Positions 41,182 to 50,428 of a DNA stretch of 64,000 bases are shown here, in pieces (position 1 is the stretch's first letter; each line of letters starts with the position of its first letter). The stretch is from positions 434,001 to 498,000 of the forward strand of contig NZ_RJWA01000004.1 in NCBI RefSeq assembly GCF_003762835.1. The letters are read 5' to 3'. The notes under the pieces are model-generated. The model did no database searches. It had not been told where the DNA came from and worked only from the letters and a program-made list of their open reading frames with translations. The DNA comes from Micromonospora sp. HM5-17 (lineage in GTDB: Bacteria; Actinomycetota; Actinomycetes; Mycobacteriales; Micromonosporaceae). The translations under genes and the position numbers were made by a program.

Positions 41182-43662
41182 GTGAAGCTGGTGTTGCCGC
41201 TCGACGACGCGGCGGCCGATCTGCCCAGCGTGGGCGGCAAGGGCGCCGCGCTGGCTCGGCTGCTCCGGGACGGATTGCCGGTCCCGGGCGGGTTCCACAT
41301 CACGACCGAGGCGTACCGGATCTTCGTGTCGGCCTTCCGCGACCAGATCGACACGGCCGATCCCGACCGCACGGCGGCGCTGTTCGCCCGCCACGAGATC
41401 CCGGCCTCCGTCGCCGAGGAGATCATGCAGGCCTACCGGGCCCTCGGTCCGGACGTACCCGTCGCCGTCCGCTCGTCGGCCACCGCCGAGGACCTGCCGG
41501 AGATGTCGTTCGCCGGCCAGCAGGACAGCGTCCTCAACGTCCGTGGCGCCGCGCTGCTGGATGCGGTCCGGACCTGCTGGGCCTCGCTGTGGAACGCGCG
41601 TGCCATCGCCTACCGGGAGCGGAACGGCGTGTCCCACGATGCCGTGGCGCTGGCGGTGGTGGTGCAGCGGCTGGTCGAGGCGGAGGCGGCGGGGGTCGTG
41701 TTCACCGTCAACCCGGTCACCGGCGCCCGCGGGGAGACGGTGATCAACGCCTCGTGGGGCCTCGGGGCCGCGGTGGTCGGTGGGCAGGTCACGCCGGACA
41801 CGATCGTGGTCTCGGGCGGCGCGGTGACGCAGGCGGTCACGGCCGACAAGGCGGTCATGACCGTGTGCACCCGGGACGGGACCGAGGAACGGCCCGTTCC
41901 CGACGAGCTGCGCCGCCGGCCGGTCCTCGACGACTCCCAGGCGGTGGAGCTGGCCGCGCTGGGGGCACGCGTGCAGGAGCTGTTCGGCGCGCCGATGGAC
42001 GTGGAGTGGGTGCGGCGCCACGGCGTCGTCGCGATCGTGCAGGCCCGCCCGGTCACCGGGCTCACCCCGGAGCTGGAGGAGTGGAACGACAGCCTCAAGG
42101 GTGACTACCTGTGGACGGCGTGCAACTTCGGGGAGGCCATCCCCGACGTCATGACCCCCATCACCTGGTCGTTCGTGCGGCTGTTCATCCGCGAGGCCAT
42201 GGCCGGCGCGTCCCGGCTGGGCGTCGACCTGGCGGGCAACATCGGCGGGCGCTTCTACCTGAACCTCAGCCCGATCTACTCGGTCGTCGCGGCGCTCGGC
42301 GCGCGGAGCTGGCTCGGTGCGGTCGAGAACGTCTACGGCAGGATCCCGCCCGGCCTCGACGTACCGAGGGTGAAGTTGCTCGGTTGGCGCACCGCCGTGT
42401 CCGGCGCGCGTCGGGCGGTCCACGTCCGGCTTCGCGTGTGGAAGCACCTACGGGGCATGCGGGCGTTTCTGGAGACCGCCGCGCAGCGGTGCGAGGAGCT
42501 GCGGGAACGCGTCGCCGCCGTCCGCCTCGGACCCGAGCTGGCCGACCTGTACGAGCGGGAGATCGAGCCGCACCTCGTCACGGCCTCCCGGATGCTCCAG
42601 GCCGCGAACCGTCAGGGCGGCATGACCCTGATCCGCACCCGTGGGACGCTGCGTCAGGCGGTGGGCGACGTGGACGCCGAGGCGATGCTCACCGGCGGCA
42701 CCGCCGACGGCGAGCTGGTTAGCCTGGGCCTGGTGATCGGGCTGACCCAACTGGCGCGTGGAGAGATCACCCGGGCCGAGTTCGTGCGCCGGTACGGGCA
42801 CCGTGGCCCACACGAGTTCGAGATCTCCATTCCCCGCCCCGGCGAGGACCCCGACTGGATCGACGCCCAGCTCGCGGGCCTGCGCGGCCAGCAGATTGGT
42901 GCCGAGGCGCTGCTCGCCTCGCAGGAGAAGGCCAGAGCGCAGGCCTGGGCGCGGTTTGCCGCGCGCTACCCCCGCAGGGTGGCCAGGATGCGGGAGCGGG
43001 TGCGGCGCTGGAACAGGGTCGTCCGCGATCGCGAGGCCACGCGCTCGGAGACCGTTCGCACGTTCTGGGTGCTGCGCGCGTTCGTCCTCCGGGCTGGCGA
43101 GCTGACCGGCTGCGGCGACGACGTGTTCTACCTCCACCTCACGGAGCTGCTGGACCTGCTGCGCGGCGACGCGGCGGCGCTGGCACGGGTGCCGAACCGG
43201 CGCGCGACCTACGAGCGGTACGCGGCCCTGCCGCCGTATCCCGCGCTGATCGTCGGCCGGTTCGACCCGGTACGCTGGGCCGCCGACCCCCACCGGCGGA
43301 CCGACCTGTACGACGCCCGCGGCGCCACGGTCCCGGTCAGCGACACCGTGACCGGGTTCCCCGGCGCCTCCGGGGTGGTGGAGGGTATCGCCCGCGTGAT
43401 CACCACCCCTGAGCAGGGCGACCGGCTGCAACCGGGCGAGATCCTGGTGACCCCGTTGACCAACGTGGGCTGGACCCCGATGTTCCCGCGCGCCGCCGCC
43501 ATCGTGACCGACATGGGCGCGCCGCTGTCGCACGCCGCCATCGTCGCCCGGGAGCTGGGCATTCCCGCCGTGGTCGGCACCGGCAACGCGACCACGCGGC
43601 TCCGCGACGGTGCCCGGGTGCGGGTGGACGGCGGGCGTGGCACGGTGGAGCTGCTGACCTGA
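41182..43662 (+). CDS. PEP-utilising/dikinase-family enzyme, rifampin phosphotransferase-like
   Basis: 826 residues from GTG 41182. Three domains as in Rph and PpsA: an N-terminal ATP-grasp (LPSVGGKGAALARLLRDGL, PVAVRSSATAEDLPEMSFAG, AAGVVFTVNPVTGARGE, VEWVRR), a central variable domain (about 300-690) and a C-terminal swivelling His domain with PLSHAAIVARELGIPAVVGT (His784 would be phosphorylated). The centre (TACNFGEAIPDVMTPITWSF) resembles rifampin phosphotransferases rather than phosphoenolpyruvate synthase, and the PEP-binding TIM barrel of PpsA is absent. It may therefore phosphorylate rifampicin or another polyketide-type acceptor using ATP. The acceptor is inferred from domain layout only. 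Confidence 0.75.
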   Translation: MKLVLPLDDAAADLPSVGGKGAALARLLRDGLPVPGGFHITTEAYRIFVSAFRDQIDTADPDRTAALFARHEIPASVAEEIMQAYRALGPDVPVAVRSSATAEDLPEMSFAGQQDSVLNVRGAALLDAVRTCWASLWNARAIAYRERNGVSHDAVALAVVVQRLVEAEAAGVVFTVNPVTGARGETVINASWGLGAAVVGGQVTPDTIVVSGGAVTQAVTADKAVMTVCTRDGTEERPVPDELRRRPVLDDSQAVELAALGARVQELFGAPMDVEWVRRHGVVAIVQARPVTGLTPELEEWNDSLKGDYLWTACNFGEAIPDVMTPITWSFVRLFIREAMAGASRLGVDLAGNIGGRFYLNLSPIYSVVAALGARSWLGAVENVYGRIPPGLDVPRVKLLGWRTAVSGARRAVHVRLRVWKHLRGMRAFLETAAQRCEELRERVAAVRLGPELADLYEREIEPHLVTASRMLQAANRQGGMTLIRTRGTLRQAVGDVDAEAMLTGGTADGELVSLGLVIGLTQLARGEITRAEFVRRYGHRGPHEFEISIPRPGEDPDWIDAQLAGLRGQQIGAEALLASQEKARAQAWARFAARYPRRVARMRERVRRWNRVVRDREATRSETVRTFWVLRAFVLRAGELTGCGDDVFYLHLTELLDLLRGDAAALARVPNRRATYERYAALPPYPALIVGRFDPVRWAADPHRRTDLYDARGATVPVSDTVTGFPGASGVVEGIARVITTPEQGDRLQPGEILVTPLTNVGWTPMFPRAAAIVTDMGAPLSHAAIVARELGIPAVVGTGNATTRLRDGARVRVDGGRGTVELLT

Positions 43663-43663
43663 G

Positions 43664-43685
43664 GGCCGCCCGACCCGAGGCGGCC
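43664..43685. terminator. Stem-loop between convergent genes
   Basis: GGCCGCC and GGCGGCC (43664-43670 with 43679-43685) form a 7-bp perfect stem with an 8-nt loop two bases after the stop codon. Confidence 0.6.
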
Positions 43686-43737
43686 GTCGACCCCGGCCGA
43701 GACCACCGCGCCACGCCTCGCCATGTTCGCGGCTACG

Positions 43738-44808
43738 TCACCGACGGCCGGCGAGCCGCTCGTCGGGCGCGGCGGGGGGCCGTACCCAGTTCACGCCGGT
43801 GACGGTGAACGCCGAGCCGTCGGCGTGATCCCGGCCGGTCTCGTGGTTGAACACCCGGGTGGTGAACGAGCCGGTGGCGGCGTCGACCTCGATCAGTCGG
43901 GTCGAGACGACGTCGTGGTAGGTGCTCAGGATCTGGTGGATCCGGTTGCCGTGCACCCCGGTGTCGACCCGGTACGCGTACACACCGGTGTGCCCGGACA
44001 CCACGATCCGGATGTTCGGGTACCGCGAGTACAGCTCGTCGAACAGGTACTGCGGACTGTTGTCGCCGTAGGAGCCCGACTGGCTGATCTGCCCGTTCCC
44101 GGTCAGGTGCGAGTGGGTGTTGACGATCACGTTGTGGTACGGATGATCCGCCACCACCCCTTTCGCCCACTCGACGACACCGGTCCGCGGCCACAACTCG
44201 AGGTTCAGCACCAGCCACTGCAGACCGCCGGCGGTGAAGGTGTGGAACGAGTTGTCGATCTTCCCCTCCTCGTACAGGCCGCCGAGATTCTGGAAGCGTG
44301 AGGGCGGGAAGAACAGGTTGAAGCTCTCGGTGTTCCGCAGGTTGGCGTGGGCGTCTCCGGGACAGGCGCTGCCGCCCTGGCACGTCGCCGCCGCGTCGTG
44401 GTTACCGATGCTCAGCGAGTACGGGATGCCGGCGTCCTCGAGCAGGCGCAGGCCGGCGCTGGCCCGCTCGTACTGGTCGTGGGTGATGGTGTCCGGACCG
44501 TCGACGCGGTCCCAGTTCACCAGGTCACCGGTGTGGGTGACGAAGCGCAGGTCCAGTTCGTCCTCGTTCTCGACCAGCCACGACATGCGCCGCGTGAACC
44601 ACGCGTCGGACAACCGGTAGACAACCTCGTTCTGGGTGTCCGGCACCACCGCGAGGGTGAACGTCGTGTCGGTTGCCGGCAGGTTCGGGGGCTGCGCCGC
44701 CGCGGTGCCGGCCGAACCCACCACGGCGGCCGCCGTCACGCCCACCAGCCCGGCCAGGACGCTCGCCGCGATCCGTGACCGGTCGGCCCGGGCGATCCAC
44801 TTCCTCAT
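43738..44808 (-). CDS. Secreted calcineurin-like metallophosphoesterase
   Basis: 356 residues with a typical signal peptide (basic RKWIARADRSR, hydrophobic Ala/Val core, AAAQP cleavage). The binuclear metal centre motifs appear in order: VVPDTQN (D, with Q in place of the usual H), HTGDLVNW, SIGNHDAA, NVIVNTHSHLTG and VSGHTGVYA. This is the calcineurin-like phosphoesterase fold. The secreted members of this type in actinobacteria act on extracellular phosphate esters, but the specific substrate is unknown. A loop with CQGGSAC suggests a disulphide. It ends close to the dikinase gene (convergent) and is 88 bp downstream of the zinc protease on the same strand. Confidence 0.88.
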   Translation of the reverse strand: MRKWIARADRSRIAASVLAGLVGVTAAAVVGSAGTAAAQPPNLPATDTTFTLAVVPDTQNEVVYRLSDAWFTRRMSWLVENEDELDLRFVTHTGDLVNWDRVDGPDTITHDQYERASAGLRLLEDAGIPYSLSIGNHDAAATCQGGSACPGDAHANLRNTESFNLFFPPSRFQNLGGLYEEGKIDNSFHTFTAGGLQWLVLNLELWPRTGVVEWAKGVVADHPYHNVIVNTHSHLTGNGQISQSGSYGDNSPQYLFDELYSRYPNIRIVVSGHTGVYAYRVDTGVHGNRIHQILSTYHDVVSTRLIEVDAATGSFTTRVFNHETGRDHADGSAFTVTGVNWVRPPAAPDERLAGRR

Positions 44809-44896
44809 CCGCGTACTCCCTTCGACGGTGTCTTCTCCCGACCGGTGTGTCCCGCCGCCCGGCAGCCGGGCGACGGTGCGGTGCGCGTGCCGACCA

Positions 44897-46264
44897 TCAC
44901 CGCCCCGCCTGCAGGGCCGCCCACGTGTTCCGGCCGACGATGCCGTCCACGTCGAGGCCCCGGGACGACTGGTAGTCCCGCACCGCCCGCTCGGTGTCGG
45001 GGCCGAAGATGCCGTCGATCGCCACCGTGCGCCCCAGTGCCGCGGTCAGCGCCCGCTGCAACCGTCGTACGTTGGTGCCGGTCGAGTTGCGTTGCAGGGT
45101 CGGCGTCGAGCCGGCGGCCAGCAGGGCGGTCCACACCCGCCGGTCCACGGTGTCGCCCGCGGGCAGTCCGCGCGCCTGCCGGTACGCGGTGACGGCGCTC
45201 GCGGTCGCGGCGTCGTACACCCCGTCGACCGGCCCCGGACGCTGGCCGGCCTGCTGAACGAGGTACTCGGCGGCCTCCACGGCGGGCCCGGTCGCCCCGG
45301 TGGCGAGTGCCGGGTAGGCGGTGAAGTCCAGCCGCGGGGCGGTGATGAGGAACTGGCTGTTCGCCACGTTCCAGTGGCTGGCGAGCCAGCTTCCGGCGGT
45401 CGGCCGGGTGCTGAAGTAGTCGTCGTGGTTGCAGTCGACCTGGTTCTCCGGCGCGGTCGGGCAGCTCTTCACCAGGTCGCCCGGCGGGTTGGGAATGCCG
45501 CCGTCGTCGTAGCACATGACGTCTTCGTCATCCCAGCAGTGGCCGTTGGAGGTGGCGTGCGGCGCGCCGCGCAGCACCGCGCCGAGGGTGTGCAGCAGCT
45601 CGTGCAGCGTGGGGGCCCAGCCCCAGCAGCCGGTGCCCACCGTGGCCAGATCGGGGCCGGAGTTGTAGCGGTTCTCCGCGCCCGGCCGGTCGTCGCCGGC
45701 GCCCGGCCCGCCACCGCCGAGGCCGCACCACGCGGTCGTCTCGGCGTAGAGGACGTACTTGCGGTCGGTGCGGTTGTAGCCGGCGTTCTTCAGCGCGGTG
45801 AAGGTGGTGTTGAAGTCGGCCAACGCGCCCGTCGGCACCACGACGCCGGTCACGGTGGGCACGCACGACGCGTCGTGTACGTACCGGATCCGGCGGTAGC
45901 CGCCGGTGTCCTCGGCGCCGAGGCGGATGGCCTCGTCGACCTGGCTGGCCCACTGCTGGAACGTCGCCCGGTACTCACCGAGCCGGTCGGCCTGCTGGGG
46001 CTCGCGGGCGTACAGAATCTGCACCCGCTTGCCGGAGGTGCCATCGCCGTCACAGGCCGTCGCGGCGGCTGCGGCGGCGCGGGACGCCGGCGTGTCCGGT
46101 GCCCACTTCGTCACCGGCCCCGGGTCCCTGACGGGTTCGGTCACGTCGCCGGCCGGGCCGGTTGCCGGTGGTGCGGCCGCGTGCCCGGCGGGCGCTCCGC
46201 CGAGCGCGGCCACGACCGTGGCCACCGACGCCGCCACGACGGCGAGTTTTCGGTGCCTCCCCAT
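44897..46264 (-). CDS. Secreted zinc metalloprotease with two peptidoglycan-binding domains
   Basis: 455 residues from ATG 46264, preceded by GAGAGGAGAGCTC. Signal peptide to about residue 30. A metalloprotease domain follows (about 65-290) with TLHELLHTLGAVLRG: HELLH is an HExxH zinc site, and downstream are HCWDDEDVMCYDD and NHDDYF. The DVMCYD sequence resembles the Met-turn of metzincins, although a third histidine ligand at the usual HExxHxxGxxH position is not present (LGAVLRGAPH places H later). The C-terminus has two PG_binding_1 repeats (VDGVYDAATASAVTAYRQ and IDGIFGPDTERAVRDYQ, each with a closing W of the TWAAL/VWTALL type), anchoring the enzyme to the wall. Cysteine pairs suggest a disulphide-rich exported protein. 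Confidence 0.82.
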   Translation of the reverse strand: MGRHRKLAVVAASVATVVAALGGAPAGHAAAPPATGPAGDVTEPVRDPGPVTKWAPDTPASRAAAAAATACDGDGTSGKRVQILYAREPQQADRLGEYRATFQQWASQVDEAIRLGAEDTGGYRRIRYVHDASCVPTVTGVVVPTGALADFNTTFTALKNAGYNRTDRKYVLYAETTAWCGLGGGGPGAGDDRPGAENRYNSGPDLATVGTGCWGWAPTLHELLHTLGAVLRGAPHATSNGHCWDDEDVMCYDDGGIPNPPGDLVKSCPTAPENQVDCNHDDYFSTRPTAGSWLASHWNVANSQFLITAPRLDFTAYPALATGATGPAVEAAEYLVQQAGQRPGPVDGVYDAATASAVTAYRQARGLPAGDTVDRRVWTALLAAGSTPTLQRNSTGTNVRRLQRALTAALGRTVAIDGIFGPDTERAVRDYQSSRGLDVDGIVGRNTWAALQAGR

Positions 46265-46651
46265 GAGCTCTCCTCTCACCCGTAACCCGGCGCGCCCGGA
46301 CCTTCCACGTACGTGGCGTCGTCCCCGGCCGCGATGCCGGTGACGCGGGATGGCACCGCACCGGGCGACCACGTGGGGCGCGCACGGAGGCTGCCCGCGC
46401 AGCGTTGCGGGACGCCGGCGACCGGATCCGTGCATCGACACTCACCCTTCGATCCACTCGCCGGCCCGCAGACATTCACGGACGCCGCTAGCATGCCGGA
46501 GCCAAGGCACACAATTCGCACATGTCGGTGCCAGGCGGCCCGGGTCATGGGCGGGAGGGATACCCCTGGCGCGGGAACGGACGGGGGACCGGGGTCAGTC
46601 GTCGTCCTGGACGGTGAGGGCCGTACCCGTCGCTCACGGCGACGCGAAACG
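46265..46651. other. Intergenic region, promoter side of the zinc protease
   Basis: About 390 bp upstream of the protease and downstream of the GH3 gene's terminator. An AT-richer tract near 46490-46515 could hold a promoter for the minus-strand gene. No coding sequence is supported. Confidence 0.45.
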
Positions 46652-46691
46652 GGCGGGGGCCGCCGGACCACGTGGTCCGGCGGCCCCCGCC
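46652..46691 (-). terminator. Perfect 40-nt palindrome downstream of the GH3 gene
   Basis: The 20 bases at 46652-46671 are exactly complementary to 46672-46691 with no spacer; folding needs a loop of about 4 nt at CACGTG. It lies 53 bp beyond the GH3 stop codon. Confidence 0.85.
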
Positions 46692-46744
46692 GGTGGTCAC
46701 GGACCGGCCGCGAACGCCGGTCGCGGCCGGTCCGCCGTGACCGG

Positions 46745-49700
46745 TCAGAAGTTCGTCATCCCGGCACCGTACGGGTAGAGCGGGTTGCCGTACGTCGTCG
46801 CTGGTGGCCGGCCGGCGTCGATGCTGGCCCGGATCTGCGCCCGCTCGGCGGCGGTGGCGCCGAGGTCGTACGGCAGGTCCCAGGCCTCCGTCGCATCCTC
46901 CGGCACGTCGGTGCCGCCCGGCCGGAGCACCTGGTCCAGGCTGCGCGGCAGCTGCCACGGCAGTTTCCCGCTCGGCCGGTAGTCGCCGAAGAGCAGACTC
47001 GCCAGTGCCGGCCCCATCTCCTCGCCGCCCCGGTAGGTGACGACGATGGCGTCGGCCAGGTCGTGCCACTCGGTGATGACGTACGGCCGGGGCATGACCA
47101 GCGCCACGACCACCGGGATCCCCCGGGACCGGAAGTCCCGGATCAGGGCGAGCTGGTCCGGCGGCAGGTACGGCTGCTCCTTCGGCCAGTTGGTCGCGTG
47201 CGTGTACGAGGTTTCCCCGACCGCCACGACCGCGAGTTTCGGTGCCGGCCCGTCGCCGGAGTGGACGGTGACCCCGGCCTGCGCGGCCCGGCTCCGGATC
47301 GCGCCGAGGATGGTCTGCGAGCCGTACTCGGTGTGGAAGAAGCTGGTCCAGACGCAGCAGGCGGCGGTGTCGTCCGCCCGCGGACCGGCGACCACGATGC
47401 TGTCGCCCGCGCCCAGCCGGATCGGCAGCACCCCGCCGCGGTTCTTCAGCAGCGTCATCGCCTCGCGCGCCGCCTGGTTGGCCAGCGCGGTGTAGGCGGG
47501 CGTGTGGAAGCGGTACGGGCCGTTGACCGGGTCCCCGTACGGGTTCTCGAAGATCCCGAGCTGGAACTTGAGCCGCAGTACGCGCCGTACCGCGTCGTCG
47601 ATCCGGGCCGCCGGCACGTTCGCCAGGAACGTCGCGATGGAGAAGCCGGTCGCGCCGGGGTCGGCACCGCCCATCACGTCGGAGCCGGCGTTCGCCGCGC
47701 CGATCCAGGAACCGGACGGCAGCCAGTCGGTCGTGATCAGGCCCTGGTAACCGAGGTTCTCCCGCAGGTACCGCAGGATCGGGGCGCTGTCCCCGGCGCC
47801 CGGGCCGCCCGGGTCGAGGTACGAGCTGCCGGCGTACCCGGGCATGATGTTGACCGCGCCCGCCTCGATCGCCGCCCGGAACGGGATCATGTGGTACTTG
47901 ATCGTGACCTCGTCGTAGACGATCAGCGCCTCGCCGCCGGCGCCCTCGCCGGGCCAGTGTTTGACGGTCGCCAGTACGGAGTTCGGGTTCAGCTCCGGGC
48001 CGCCCTGGAGACCGGCCACCAGCGCCCGTACCTGGGCCGCGGCGACCTGTGCGTTCTCCCCGTTGCCCTCCTGGATGCGCGGGTAGATCACCTTGGTGCC
48101 GACCTCGGCGAGCGGCCCGAGGACGCCCCGGGTGCCGACCTCGAGCTGCTCCCGCCGCTGCATGTCGCCGAGCCGGTACGCCAGCGGGTGGTTCTGCCCG
48201 GCGGCCAGCGCGCTCTGCGTCGGGTAGGTGGTCTGGTAGCCGTGGATGGTGTCGCCCGCCGAGACGAACGGAATGCCGAGCCGGGTGCCGGACGAGGCGA
48301 GCAGGAGGTTGTGCAGGTCCTGGGCCTGCGCCGGGCCGAAGTGCCAGCCCGCCCGCGGGTACGCCTGGGCGTTGTAGAACATCTGGTACGCCTTCTCCTC
48401 GGCCGTCATCCGGCCCAGGAGGTCGGCGACCCGGGTCTCGACCGGGAGCCGCCAGTTCTCGTACGGCTCGATGGTGCCGTTCCGGTTGAGGTCCCGGCTG
48501 CCGGCGACGATGTCGACGCCGTCGGCGACGGTCTCCAGGGTGGGCAGGTAGACGCTGAACCGGCGGATGTTCGAGGTGGTCGTCGCGCCGGAACCGCTGA
48601 CCGCGGTGACGTACCACTGGTAGGTCCAGCGGTCCGGCAGGTCCCAGGTCGGCGTGTAGGAGGTGCCGGTCGGCTCGGCGACCTTGGTGTAGAGGTCGAG
48701 GAGCCTGCCCGGGGCGGTGAAGTCGTAGTCGGTACGGCTGATGTTGATCCACACCTGGTAGCGGGTGGCGCCGGCGACGGGCGTCCAGGAGAGGGTCGGC
48801 CGCCGGGTGGTGGTGATCATGGCACCGTCGGCGGGCGCGGTCAGCGCGAACTGGTTGAGCGTCCCCGGCGGCCGGGTGGGTCCGGAGAGCATCGGCGGGG
48901 TGGTCGACGCCTCGTCGACGCTGCCGTAGACCTGGAACTCCCACAGCGAGTACCCGTAGCCGGTGGCGCGGGCCGTGCCGTAGAACCGCAGGTAGCGGCC
49001 GGTGCCGGTGACGGTGAGCTGTTCCACGCCGCCGCGGCCCGAGGTGGTGGAGTAGATCGTCGTCCAGGTGTTTCCGTCGTTTGACGTCTCCAGCCGGTAG
49101 CCGGTGGCGTACGCGGCCTCCCAGTTGAGGACGACCCGGTTCACCGTGGCGACGCCGCCGAAGTCGACGCGTAGCCACTGCGGGTCGCTGAACTCGCTGG
49201 ACCAGCGGGTCGTGGTCTGGCCGTCGACCGCGGCGGCGGGGGCGTTGCCGCCCTCCCAGGACGAGGCGGCAACCTTTCTGAACTCGGAGATCGGCCGGCC
49301 GCCGGGCTGGTCGGGGTTGCTGGCGGTCGTGCCGTAGACCTTGAACTCCCACAGGGAGTAGCCCCAGCCGGTGGCCCGGGCGGTGCCGTACATCCGGACG
49401 TACCGGCCGGTGCCGGAGACGGCCAGGGTCTGGGTGCCACCGGTCCCGTCCGTCGTGCTGTGGATGGTCTGCCAGGGACCGTTCGGCGCGGCGGCGATCT
49501 GGATCTGGAACGACCGCGCGTAGGCGGCCTCCCAGACGAGTTCGACCTGGTCGACGGTGGCGGTGGTGCCGAGGTCGACCTGGAGCCACTGCGGGTCGCT
49601 GAACTGGCTTGACCAGCGGGTGCCGGGGTCGCCGTCGGTGGCGGCGGCGGCCGGGGTGCCGTCGGACTCGACCGAGGAGGCCGTGGTCGGCCTGCCCTGC

Positions 49701-49849
49701 GAGATCAGCGGTCCGGCGGCCACGGCATCCGGGGCGGGGACGGTCAGGGAGGCGGCGAGCATGGCGATCACAGCGAGCAGCGCCGTGACCGGACGGGGGA
49801 GGCGGCGGGGATGGGCACGGGGCGGTGTGGGGGGTGGTGGGGTCGGCAT
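46745..49849 (-). CDS. Secreted GH3 glycosidase with two N-terminal discoidin domains
   Basis: 1034 residues. A Pro-rich basic N-terminus and hydrophobic stretch (about 20-45, AVAAGP cleavage) form the signal. Two F5/8 type C domains follow (about 45-170 and 180-320). They are near-duplicates (WSSQFSDPQWLQVDLG and WSSEFSDPQWLRVDFG; GWGYSLWEFKVYG and GYGYSLWEFQVYG). A fibronectin-like domain (about 340-425) follows. The GH3 catalytic part contains ATVKHWPGEGAGG and LGYQGLITTDWL, whose Asp is the expected nucleophile, then AREAMTLLKNRGGVLPIRL and GEEMGPALASLLFGDYRP-like closing segments. GH3 enzymes are retaining beta-glucosidases, xylosidases or N-acetylglucosaminidases; here the absence of the NagZ His-Asp loop favours glucosidase or xylosidase. 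Two LacI-type operators lie upstream. Confidence 0.92.
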   Translation of the reverse strand: MPTPPPPTPPRAHPRRLPRPVTALLAVIAMLAASLTVPAPDAVAAGPLISQGRPTTASSVESDGTPAAAATDGDPGTRWSSQFSDPQWLQVDLGTTATVDQVELVWEAAYARSFQIQIAAAPNGPWQTIHSTTDGTGGTQTLAVSGTGRYVRMYGTARATGWGYSLWEFKVYGTTASNPDQPGGRPISEFRKVAASSWEGGNAPAAAVDGQTTTRWSSEFSDPQWLRVDFGGVATVNRVVLNWEAAYATGYRLETSNDGNTWTTIYSTTSGRGGVEQLTVTGTGRYLRFYGTARATGYGYSLWEFQVYGSVDEASTTPPMLSGPTRPPGTLNQFALTAPADGAMITTTRRPTLSWTPVAGATRYQVWINISRTDYDFTAPGRLLDLYTKVAEPTGTSYTPTWDLPDRWTYQWYVTAVSGSGATTTSNIRRFSVYLPTLETVADGVDIVAGSRDLNRNGTIEPYENWRLPVETRVADLLGRMTAEEKAYQMFYNAQAYPRAGWHFGPAQAQDLHNLLLASSGTRLGIPFVSAGDTIHGYQTTYPTQSALAAGQNHPLAYRLGDMQRREQLEVGTRGVLGPLAEVGTKVIYPRIQEGNGENAQVAAAQVRALVAGLQGGPELNPNSVLATVKHWPGEGAGGEALIVYDEVTIKYHMIPFRAAIEAGAVNIMPGYAGSSYLDPGGPGAGDSAPILRYLRENLGYQGLITTDWLPSGSWIGAANAGSDVMGGADPGATGFSIATFLANVPAARIDDAVRRVLRLKFQLGIFENPYGDPVNGPYRFHTPAYTALANQAAREAMTLLKNRGGVLPIRLGAGDSIVVAGPRADDTAACCVWTSFFHTEYGSQTILGAIRSRAAQAGVTVHSGDGPAPKLAVVAVGETSYTHATNWPKEQPYLPPDQLALIRDFRSRGIPVVVALVMPRPYVITEWHDLADAIVVTYRGGEEMGPALASLLFGDYRPSGKLPWQLPRSLDQVLRPGGTDVPEDATEAWDLPYDLGATAAERAQIRASIDAGRPPATTYGNPLYPYGAGMTNF

Positions 49850-49884
49850 GCAGGACTCCGGGGGCGGGTGGTGGGGGACGGGTC

Positions 49885-49898
49885 AGAGAGCGCTCTCT
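49885..49898. promoter_or_regulatory. LacI-family operator O1 upstream of GH3 gene
   Basis: AGAGAGCGCTCTCT is a perfect 14-bp palindrome with the central CG of LacI/GalR-family sites. Its GAGAGCGCTCTC core resembles the CebR box (TGGGAGCGCTCCCA). It lies 36 bp before the GH3 start codon, so bound repressor would block transcription. Confidence 0.8.
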
Positions 49899-50428
49899 AT
49901 AAGACTCATTGGGTTGTCTCGATCGGTCAAGGATGCTTGCCCGGGTTTGTCGGTCGACGTGGCCCGAGCCGTGGTCCGCTGTGCGGTCTGCCTGGGCATC
50001 GGGTGGCTTGCGGTGTGAGAGCGCTCTCTAGGCCGATCCCCGTCCGCCGGTGGCCGTGACCGCGGGGGTTCCCGGACCCGCCGGGCGCGGGGCTCGGGGC
50101 GCGGAGTGCGACCGGGCTGGCCAGCCCGGCAGACCGCGCCCGGTGGTGGGCGGACCGGGCTGCCGGACGTGGCGCCGATGCGGCATGCTGTCTCCGGTTC
50201 CCTCCCCGGTCGCCCGTTGGGCGTCCACGGAGGACGGTTCCACCCCGCCGGCTGGCCCGCGAACCGAACCGACGGGGGGAACCGGGCCACCCGCGGTCCG
50301 AGATCCCGTGAGCGACCGGCACGTACTCTGGCCGACCGAGCCCGTGTCGGACCAGAGGACGGCGCCGACAGCCCCCAAAGATCCGACAGCCGGCGGTTGT
50401 CGGAACCACTCGGCGAGGACGACACCGC
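49899..50428. other. Divergent control region of GH3 gene and HTH gene
   Basis: About 530 bp. It contains both LacI-type operators at its left end and otherwise no supported gene. Sequence 49900-49930 (TATAAGACTCATTG) is the AT-richest part and is a likely promoter position for the GH3 gene between the two operators. Confidence 0.5.
50017..50028. promoter_or_regulatory. LacI-family operator O2
   Basis: GAGAGCGCTCTC, a 12-bp perfect palindrome identical to the core of O1, is centred 131 bp from it. Paired sites at this distance allow looping by a tetrameric LacI-type repressor. No HTH-bearing LacI regulator is encoded in the window. Confidence 0.78.

Noticed and set aside
41182-43662. Phosphoenolpyruvate synthase
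   Set aside because: The order of domains and the missing C-terminal PEP-binding TIM barrel argue for the Rph-type group instead.
46545-49589. Very long minus-strand open frame (about 1000 codons) over the GH3 gene
   Set aside because: Arg/Pro/His-rich shadow of the true GH3 frame, a normal effect of high GC; it has no domains.
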